A stretch of 6,898 nt of DNA from an uncultured Collinsella sp. Lineage in GTDB: Bacteria; Actinomycetota; Coriobacteriia; Coriobacteriales; Coriobacteriaceae. This document shows, piece by piece, positions 1 through 4,658 of the stretch. The notes beneath the pieces are model-generated. The model worked only from the letters and a program-made list of their open reading frames with translations. It had not been told where the DNA came from and did no database searches. The DNA is taken from the NCBI GenBank assembly GCA_900555225.1, contig USKL01000080.1, positions 1 to 6,898 of the forward strand. Reading direction: 5' to 3'. Each line of letters begins with the position of its first letter. Position 1 is the first letter of the stretch. A program made the translations under genes and the position numbers.

Positions 1-1
1 G

Positions 2-235
2 GTGGCCACCGTCAAGGCCCGGTTGCAGGACAGCGCCGGCGTGCTCTCCAGCTTTATCGGCGCCATCTCTCGGGTGGGGGGCAATGTGCTCTCCGTGAAC
101 CAGAGTCTGCCCCAGGACGGGGCGGCGGATGTGACCGTGACCGTGCGCATTGCCGATCTGTCTGTGGAGCCTGCCCGTTTACCGGCGCTTTTGGAGCAGT
201 TGAACGGTGTTGTTGGCGCCGCATTTATTCAGTAA
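2..235 (+). CDS. ACT-domain protein, C-terminal fragment (5' end outside window)
   Basis: The window opens inside this gene; the 77 visible codons end at TAA 233-235. The fragment has the beta-alpha-beta-beta-alpha-beta pattern of an ACT domain: a first strand (VATVKARLQD), an AGVLSSFIGAISRVGGN helix with the glycines typical of ACT ligand sites, then the strands VLSVNQSL and VTVTVRIAD and a final helix. ACT domains bind amino acids and usually regulate amino-acid enzymes. Its position 50 bp before hom on the same strand resembles the Firmicute arrangement of a PheB/UPF0735-type ACT protein (ThrR/YszB in Bacillus subtilis, a regulator of threonine genes) with hom, but only the C-terminal part is visible, so that identity is inference. 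It could instead be the ACT tail of a larger enzyme. Codon use (CGG, TTG, GTG, GGG) differs from the genes at 700-5680 and suggests a Firmicute source. Confidence 0.75.
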   Translation: MATVKARLQDSAGVLSSFIGAISRVGGNVLSVNQSLPQDGAADVTVTVRIADLSVEPARLPALLEQLNGVVGAAFIQ

Positions 236-245
236 ATTTATAGGA

Positions 246-262
246 TTGCTGCCCGGCAGCAA
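246..262 (+). other. Small intercistronic hairpin between the ACT gene and hom
   Basis: TTGCTGC and GCAGCAA pair perfectly over 7 bp around a CCG loop, followed by AAATTTCTCTTT. It sits in the 50-bp gap before the hom ribosome binding site. It is short and lacks a clean T-run, so it may be a weak attenuator or processing site, or chance. Confidence 0.25.
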
Positions 263-285
263 AATTTCTCTTTCAGGAGGTTCAA

Positions 286-1602
286 ATGAAAGTAGCAGTT
301 ATGGGGTACGGAACCGTCGGTTCCGGCGTGTGTGAAGTGATTGAAACCCACCAGGACACCTTAGCCAAGCGCACCGGCGGTAAGGCGCTGGAGTTGGCGC
401 GGATCCTGGATTTGCGGGAGTTCCCCGGCGACAAGCATGAGGCGCTCTTTACCAAGGATTTTAACGATATTCTGAATGATCCGGAGATCCAGATCGTGGC
501 AGAGACCATGGGCGGGGTGAACCCGGCTTTTGACTTTACCATGAAGCTGCTCGCCAGCGGCAAGAGCGTGGTCACCTCCAACAAGGAGCTGGTGGCCACC
601 CACGGCGCAGAGCTGCTGGCCATTGCACGCCGCAGGGGCGTGTGCTTTCTGTTCGAGGCCAGCGTGGGCGGCGGCACCCCCATCATCACCCCCATGCACC
701 AGTGCCTCGCGGCCAACGTCATCACCGAGGTGGAGGGCATCGTGAACGGTACCACCAACTACATGCTCACGCGCATGGTCGACGACAACCTTTCCTATGA
801 CGAGGCGCTCAAGGAGGCCCAGGAGCGCGGCTTTGCCGAAGCTGACCCCACGGCCGACGTCGACGGCTTCGACGCCGCCAGCAAGACGGCAATCCTCGCT
901 TCCATCGGCTTTGGCACCCGCGTGACCACCGACGATGTCTACCAACAGGGTATCCGTACCATCGGCGCCGAGGACATCGCCCAGGCCCGCGAGCTCGGCT
1001 ACACCATCAAGCTGCTGGGCATCGCACGCAACACCGACGCCGGCGTCGACGTCCGCGTGCATCCCACGCTCATCCCGGCAGACCATATGCTCGCCAAGGT
1101 CAACGGCGCCATGAACGCCGTCTACGTGGTGGGTGACGCCGTGGGCGAAACCATGTTCTACGGTGCCGGCGCAGGCTCCTTCCCCACCGCGAGCGCCGTC
1201 GTGGGCGATATCCTGTCGCTCTCCGAGCAGATCAGCCGCGGCGTGGCTCCGCTGCCCGAGATTGAGCCCTATGGTCACAATCTCGCCTTTAAGCCTATGG
1301 ACGAGCTCCAGACCAAGTACTATGTGCGCCTGAAGGTCGCCGACCGCGTGGGCGCCCTGTCCGAGACGGTCGACATCTTTGCCAAGCACAACATCTCGAT
1401 CTCGCTCATCAACCAGGTCGAGGACGGCAAGTCGGGCGTCAGCGATGCCTGCTCGGTCATCTTCCTGACGCACCGCGCGCTCGAGAAGGACGTCCAGGCT
1501 GCCGCCGCCGAGCTTGCCGGCGTCGACTGCGTGGCCGAGGTCGCCAACGTCCTGCGCATCGAGGACGTTGAGGCTTGGACCGAAGGCGTCATGGCGAACT
1601 AG
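286..1602 (+). CDS. hom: Homoserine dehydrogenase with C-terminal ACT domain
   Basis: This enzyme reduces L-aspartate 4-semialdehyde to L-homoserine with NAD(P)H in the cytoplasm, the branch point to threonine and methionine. The protein has 438 residues, a usual length for the bacterial ACT-bearing form. The N-terminal Rossmann motif GYGTVGSG spans residues 7-14; TSNKELVA includes K100; EASVGGGTPII is at 124-134; NGTTNYML is at 154-161. In EADPTADVDGFDAASK, E185, D196 and K200 match yeast Hom E208, D219 and K223 in spacing, and K100 corresponds to yeast K117. An ACT domain (about 345-427) suggests feedback control by threonine. ATG 286 is preceded at 5 nt by AGGAGG (275-280). A strong terminator follows, so no thrB is cotranscribed here. 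Oddity: leucine codons are 2 CTC and 3 TTG/TTA of 13 in residues 1-133, but 12 CTC and no TTG/TTA of 22 afterwards, so the gene may be a join of two sources near 650-720. The family call is secure; whether this exact sequence exists in one genome is not. Confidence 0.95.
   Translation: MKVAVMGYGTVGSGVCEVIETHQDTLAKRTGGKALELARILDLREFPGDKHEALFTKDFNDILNDPEIQIVAETMGGVNPAFDFTMKLLASGKSVVTSNKELVATHGAELLAIARRRGVCFLFEASVGGGTPIITPMHQCLAANVITEVEGIVNGTTNYMLTRMVDDNLSYDEALKEAQERGFAEADPTADVDGFDAASKTAILASIGFGTRVTTDDVYQQGIRTIGAEDIAQARELGYTIKLLGIARNTDAGVDVRVHPTLIPADHMLAKVNGAMNAVYVVGDAVGETMFYGAGAGSFPTASAVVGDILSLSEQISRGVAPLPEIEPYGHNLAFKPMDELQTKYYVRLKVADRVGALSETVDIFAKHNISISLINQVEDGKSGVSDACSVIFLTHRALEKDVQAAAAELAGVDCVAEVANVLRIEDVEAWTEGVMAN
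640..730. other. Possible chimeric breakpoint inside hom
   Basis: Upstream, codons are mixed (CTG, TTG, CGG, GTG, GAT). From about 700 they become CTC-, GTC- and CGC-dominated, as in the genes up to 5680. The change falls around the conserved EASVGGGTPII block (655-687), where different species share long nucleotide matches. Both sides are GC-rich, so the point cannot be placed exactly. Reading frame and protein motifs are intact across it. Confidence 0.5.
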
Positions 1603-1633
1603 CCCAACGCTCGCCTAGCAATACGCGCCTTGA

Positions 1634-1667
1634 GGGCTCCCGTCCGATGTGGGACGGGAGCCCTTTT
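1634..1667 (+). terminator. Intrinsic terminator after hom
   Basis: A perfect 12-bp stem pairs GGGCTCCCGTCC (1634-1645) with GGACGGGAGCCC (1652-1663) around a 6-nt loop and is followed by TTTT. It starts 32 bp after the hom stop codon and separates hom from the next gene. Confidence 0.93.
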
Positions 1668-1715
1668 GTCACCTGCCCTAAGCACAACGGCAGAACATAT
1701 TTGCGCGAGCCGCTC

Positions 1716-1744
1716 ATCGGTAACGCGGGCTACCGTTCACCGAT
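1716..1744. promoter_or_regulatory. Inverted repeat upstream of the SDR gene, possible operator
   Basis: ATCGGT (1716-1721) and ACCGAT (1739-1744) are inverted copies 17 nt apart; inside, CGGTA (1718-1722) and TACCG (1731-1735) form a competing pair. It lies about 73-100 bp before the SDR start, in the gap after the hom terminator, where an operator would be expected. I could not identify a convincing -35/-10 pair beside it, and short repeats like this arise by chance in GC-rich DNA. Confidence 0.25.
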
Positions 1745-1804
1745 ATGCAAACGCGGCCGATTCCGGCTACCGCTACGCTGTGCTGCGAATGTCCGCCCGC
1801 GATG

Positions 1805-1812
1805 AGAGGAAG
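1805..1812 (+). promoter_or_regulatory. Ribosome binding site fixing the SDR start
   Basis: AGAGGAAG lies 4 nt before ATG 1817 (its AGAGGA core is 6 nt away). The alternative in-frame ATG at 1745 has no purine-rich sequence before it, and its 24 extra residues do not resemble an SDR N-terminus, so 1817 is preferred. Confidence 0.75.
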
Positions 1813-1816
1813 CACC

Positions 1817-2566
1817 ATGTTGCTCGAGGGCAAGAAAGCAATCATCACCGGAGGCACACGCGGTATCGGCTATGCCATCGCCTGCCGTTTTATCGAGGAA
1901 GGCGCCGCCGTCACCGTCTTTGGCTCACGCCAGGAGACTGCCGACGCGGCCGTTGAGAAGCTGGCGGCCGCCTATCCCGACGCCAAGGTCTGGGGCCGCT
2001 CCTGTGACCTCACCTCGCTCGAAGCCGTGACCGAGGCCTTTACCCAGGCCGTCGCCGATATGGGCGGCTTGGATACAGTCGTCAACAATGCCGGCATCTC
2101 CCAGCGCTCGCCCCTTTTGGACTACACGGCCGAGGAGTTCGCCAAAGTTATGGACCTCAACGTCGTCGCCGTCTTTAATGGCCACCAGGCAGCCGCCAAG
2201 ATCATGACCGAGGCAGGTCATGGCGGCACCATCACCACCACGAGTTCGATGGTCGCCAAGTACGGTCAGCCCTCCGGCGTTGGCTATCCCACGTCCAAGT
2301 TTGCCGTCAACGGTATGGTCCAGTCGCTCTCGCGCGAGCTCGCCCCCATGGGCATCCGCGTCAACGCCGTCGCGCCTGGCGTAACCAAGACCGATATGGT
2401 CGCCAACCTGCCCGAAGAGGTTATTAAGCCCATCATCGCCACCATTCCGCTGGGTCGCATGGGCGAGCCCGAGGATGTCGCCAACGCCTTTGTTTTCCTG
2501 GCGAGCGACATGTCCTCCTACGTCACGGGCGCCGTGCTCCCCGTCGACGGAGCCGCCCGCTCTTAA
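1817..2566 (+). CDS. Classical short-chain dehydrogenase/reductase, FabG-like
   Basis: A soluble NAD(P)(H)-dependent oxidoreductase of 249 residues, the usual length of classical SDRs. The cofactor motif TGGTRGIG is at residues 11-18; the NNAG motif is at 90-93; the catalytic tetrad is N115, S144, Y157 and K161 (YPTSK), with the normal 13-residue Ser-Tyr spacing. S37-R38 after the second beta strand suggests a preference for NADP(H). APGVTKTDM (about 210-218) and the terminal VTGAVLPVDGA are typical of FabG-like members; the end DGAARS replaces the common DGG. The substrate cannot be read from sequence: 3-oxoacyl-ACP, sugar or polyol, and steroid or bile-acid reductases share this architecture. 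The gene is flanked by terminators on both sides, so it is a monocistronic unit, which argues against it being the main FabG of a fatty-acid operon. It does not resemble the known Collinsella 7-beta-hydroxysteroid dehydrogenase as I recall that sequence. Codon use matches the Coriobacteriia-like core. Confidence 0.9.
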   Translation: MLLEGKKAIITGGTRGIGYAIACRFIEEGAAVTVFGSRQETADAAVEKLAAAYPDAKVWGRSCDLTSLEAVTEAFTQAVADMGGLDTVVNNAGISQRSPLLDYTAEEFAKVMDLNVVAVFNGHQAAAKIMTEAGHGGTITTTSSMVAKYGQPSGVGYPTSKFAVNGMVQSLSRELAPMGIRVNAVAPGVTKTDMVANLPEEVIKPIIATIPLGRMGEPEDVANAFVFLASDMSSYVTGAVLPVDGAARS

Positions 2567-2608
2567 GGGACCACAAGCCTCAGCTCCCAGCCTCAACATA
2601 GTCCAACA

Positions 2609-2656
2609 AAGAAGGCGCGCCGTCTGCATCAACTGCAGGCAGCGCGCCTTCTTCTG
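2609..2656 (+). terminator. Long hairpin terminator after the SDR gene
   Basis: AAGAAGGCGCGC (2609-2620) pairs perfectly with GCGCGCCTTCTT (2642-2653). An inner CTGCA/TGCAG helix (2624-2628 and 2634-2638) closes a 5-nt TCAAC loop, with a C-A mismatch between the two helices. The 3' arm runs into CTTCTTCTGTTT. It begins 43 bp after the SDR stop. Because the arms end in A/T-rich runs on both sides, it may also work on the minus strand. Confidence 0.8.
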
Positions 2657-2664
2657 TTTGAAAG

Positions 2665-2912
2665 GGAAGCTGTGCCCCGGAATTCCGACTCAGACCGGGA
2701 CGCAGCTTCCCTCAGGGCCATGTTTCGGAAAGAGCGCCCCGTTTTGAACGCCGATTCTGGGATACCGTTTCCGCAACGGGTCTCTCGCGGAAACTGCATC
2801 CCACTCTGAACGCCCATTCCGGGACACAGTTTCCCAACGGCCCCCGTTTCGGAAACCACATCCCGTTCCGAGCCTTCAAAGAAGGACGCGGCTTCCCCGA
2901 GAGAGTATCGAC
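2665..2912 (-). repeat. Four tandem 62-bp units, each an inverted repeat, between convergent genes
   Basis: Units begin at 2665, 2727, 2789 and 2851, spaced exactly 62 bp apart, and the fourth ends at the antiporter stop codon. In each unit a 14-nt left arm of the type GGAAACTGCATCCC (unit positions 1-14) faces a right arm of the type GGGACACAGTTTCC (33-46) across an 18-nt loop that often contains TGAACGCC; a 16-nt spacer follows. In unit 1 the stem extends to 17 positions (2664-2680 with 2695-2711). The copies have diverged by many substitutions, yet the period shows no insertions or deletions. Arm pairing is better on the minus strand: 3 non-pairs over the four stems, against 11 on the plus strand. 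With the terminator at 2609-2656, this accounts for almost the whole 345-bp gap between the stop codons. It could be the 3' untranslated region of the antiporter, a REP-like element, or a small RNA; no function is known to me. Confidence 0.85.
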
Positions 2913-4474
2913 TACTTGCCGTCGTCGTCCTCGGCTTCTTCTCTTGCATAGAGCTCCAGCATGCGACGGCGGTATTCGCGCACGGCGAGCTTGGCGCGCT
3001 CCAGGCGGCGACGCTCGCGCGGGGTCAGCTCGGACGGGTCGACCTCGTCTCCATAGGTCTTATCGGCAAGCAGGTGCGCCGCGTCCACGATGCGGGCATC
3101 GATGTGGCCGCTCGCCGCCTCGGCGGAAAGACGCTCGGCAATCGTATCGAGCGTAGGCAGGCCCTCGAATACGCGACCATGGCCATGCGAAGTCAGCAGC
3201 TCATGCTCGCGCGCGAGCAAGCTCGCTAGGTCGTGGTGGGCGCGCAGGATGTCGAGCGCATCGGATGGATGCTCGGCAACCTCTGCCACGGCGGCGACCG
3301 GCGCGGCGTCGACCACGCGGTAGAAGAGCTGCGCGAGCAGCGGCATCAAGAACACCGTGATGGCGCCGGCGGCAACCATGACCGACGCAATATCTTGTGA
3401 CAGCGCGCCCGCGTTGACGGCAACGCTCGTCACGGCAACGATGATCGGCAGGGCCGTGGTGCAGTACAGAGCCACGGTAATGCGACCATACGCCGACACA
3501 TCGCGCGTCGCGGGACAAATGCCCATAGAGATGAGAATGGGCACGGCACGAATAATCAGCAACGCCACGATAAAACCCGCGAGCAAGCCCGGGCGCGACG
3601 CCACGGCCGTCAGATCGATCTTTGCACCCGATACGGTAAAGAACACCGGAATCAAAAAGCCGTAGGCCAGGCCGTCGAGCTTGGTCTCGAGCGTATGGTT
3701 GCCCTCGGGGATGATATAGCGCAGGACAAAGCCGGCGGCAAAAGAACCCAACACGATGTCGAGATCAAAGACAGCCGAGAATGCCACGAGCGTGACCAGG
3801 ATGAGCACCGTCAGGCGCACGAAGGTCTGCGACGTGGTATCGGCGCGCTCCTCAACAAACGCAAAGAAGCGGCTGCCGACGCGCTTGGAGCGGCTCGGGA
3901 CCACGGCCAGCAACACGCAAACCACCGCAAACAAGCCAAGGATAACGAGCGTTTGGATGCCAGTGCGGGCAGACAACAGCACCGACATGGCGAGCACGGG
4001 ACCGAGCTCGCCCCAAGTGCCATACGCGAGAATCGAGTCGCCCACGCGCGTGCCGGTGAGCGAGCGCTCACGCATAATGGGCACGAGCGTACCGAGCGCC
4101 GTCGAAGTGAGGGCAAGCGTCACGGCGATACCGTCGAAATGACTGACTGAGAACCACGGGGTAAAGCGCACGGCAAGCCAGGCGATACCAAACGTGACGA
4201 CCCACGTCGCCAAGCCGTAGCGCCCCTCGACGCCCGTGATGCTCTTGGGGTCGATCTCAAAGCCGGCAAGCAGGAACAAAAAGGCCAGGCCCAGCTCGGA
4301 CACAAGCGAGACCTCAGCATCTACATGGATGACGCCGAGCATATGGGGTCCCAGCACCGCGCCGAGCACGAGCAAAAAGACCGTCTCGGGAACGGGTTTT
4401 CCGGGAATCGCCGAGGCGATAAAAGGACTCGCAAAGGCCACGAGTGCGATGATGGCGAGCGAAACGAATGCCAT
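2912..4474 (-). CDS. Cation:proton antiporter, CPA2 (Kef/Na+-H+ exchanger) family
   Basis: A 520-residue inner-membrane protein predicted to exchange K+ or Na+ for H+ and so help in pH and ion balance. Residues 1-388 are strongly hydrophobic with about 12-13 membrane segments. CPA2 signatures visible: PETVFLLVLGAVLGP (29-43), ELGLAFLFLLAGFEID (60-75), LTSTALGTLVPIM (122-134), LGSFAAGFVLR (242-252) and GFLIPVFFTVSGAKID (272-287, with K285). The segment GDSILAYGTWGELGPVLAM (145-163) lies where many relatives carry the Q-D or D-D transport motif; here E156 is the only acidic residue at the centre. The tail (about 389-520) is charged and helical, ending RERRRLERAKL to EEAEDDDGK, and there is no TrkA-N/RCK domain, so it is not a full KefB/KefC. 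ATG 4472-4474 follows AGAAAGG 6 nt upstream. The gene is divergent from purL and convergent with the SDR gene, hence monocistronic. Ion specificity cannot be told from sequence. Confidence 0.9.
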   Translation of the reverse strand: MAFVSLAIIALVAFASPFIASAIPGKPVPETVFLLVLGAVLGPHMLGVIHVDAEVSLVSELGLAFLFLLAGFEIDPKSITGVEGRYGLATWVVTFGIAWLAVRFTPWFSVSHFDGIAVTLALTSTALGTLVPIMRERSLTGTRVGDSILAYGTWGELGPVLAMSVLLSARTGIQTLVILGLFAVVCVLLAVVPSRSKRVGSRFFAFVEERADTTSQTFVRLTVLILVTLVAFSAVFDLDIVLGSFAAGFVLRYIIPEGNHTLETKLDGLAYGFLIPVFFTVSGAKIDLTAVASRPGLLAGFIVALLIIRAVPILISMGICPATRDVSAYGRITVALYCTTALPIIVAVTSVAVNAGALSQDIASVMVAAGAITVFLMPLLAQLFYRVVDAAPVAAVAEVAEHPSDALDILRAHHDLASLLAREHELLTSHGHGRVFEGLPTLDTIAERLSAEAASGHIDARIVDAAHLLADKTYGDEVDPSELTPRERRRLERAKLAVREYRRRMLELYAREEAEDDDGK

Positions 4475-4480
4475 GTGATG

Positions 4481-4487
4481 CCTTTCT
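4481..4487 (-). promoter_or_regulatory. Ribosome binding site of the antiporter gene
   Basis: On the minus strand AGAAAGG lies 6 nt before ATG 4474-4472, supporting that start. Confidence 0.7.
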
Positions 4488-4501
4488 CTTGTTTGCGCTT
4501 C

Positions 4502-4510
4502 ACTGTAGCA
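4502..4510 (-). promoter_or_regulatory. Possible extended -10 promoter for the antiporter gene
   Basis: On the minus strand TGCTACAGT combines an extended TG with a TACAGT -10 box 27 nt before the start codon, giving a short leader. A TTGAGG lies upstream but only 13 nt away, too close for a normal -35, so the call rests on the extended -10 alone. Confidence 0.3.
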
Positions 4511-4642
4511 CCCTCGCCGTCCTCAACGCGCCGCGAGCTGTCGTATCATAGTGAGGTTTACAAACATGTGGCTCAAGGCGACCGCAGGGCAGACCCCGCA
4601 AACCGACCGCTGCCGCATACCGTACCGTACGCCCAACCGATC

Positions 4643-4655
4643 AGGAAGGCAGGAA
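4643..4655 (+). promoter_or_regulatory. Ribosome binding site of purL
   Basis: AGGAAGG (4643-4649) lies 9 nt before ATG 4659, and a second AGGAA (4651-4655) lies 3 nt before it. The first has the better spacing. No earlier in-frame start with comparable support is seen, and translation from 4659 matches the expected PurL N-terminus. No clear purL promoter or purine riboswitch was recognised in 4511-4642; TATCAT at 4544-4549 is a possible -10 without a matching -35. Confidence 0.7.
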
Positions 4656-4658
4656 CCA

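Noticed and set aside
361..1473. Open frame of 370 codons on the minus strand across hom
   Set aside because: It is the antisense shadow of hom: GC-rich codon bias removes stops there. The protein has no recognisable domain, while the plus strand shows every hom motif.
1745..1816. Longer N-terminus for the SDR from ATG 1745
   Set aside because: No ribosome binding site precedes it, and the 24 extra residues do not resemble an SDR start. ATG 1817 has a good site and gives the usual length.
2665..2912. CRISPR-like array
   Set aside because: No near-identical direct repeats alternate with unrelated spacers. The whole 62-bp unit is related between copies, each is palindromic, only four exist, and there are no cas genes.
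2629..2949. Minus-strand open frame of 106 codons running through the 62-bp repeats
   Set aside because: The repeat period is not a multiple of three, so successive units are read in different frames. It overlaps the antiporter's 3' end and has no ribosome binding site.
4511..4658. Purine riboswitch or PurR-type box before purL
   Set aside because: No conserved riboswitch core or recognisable PurR palindrome could be found by eye; only a weak TATCAT and the ribosome binding site are visible.
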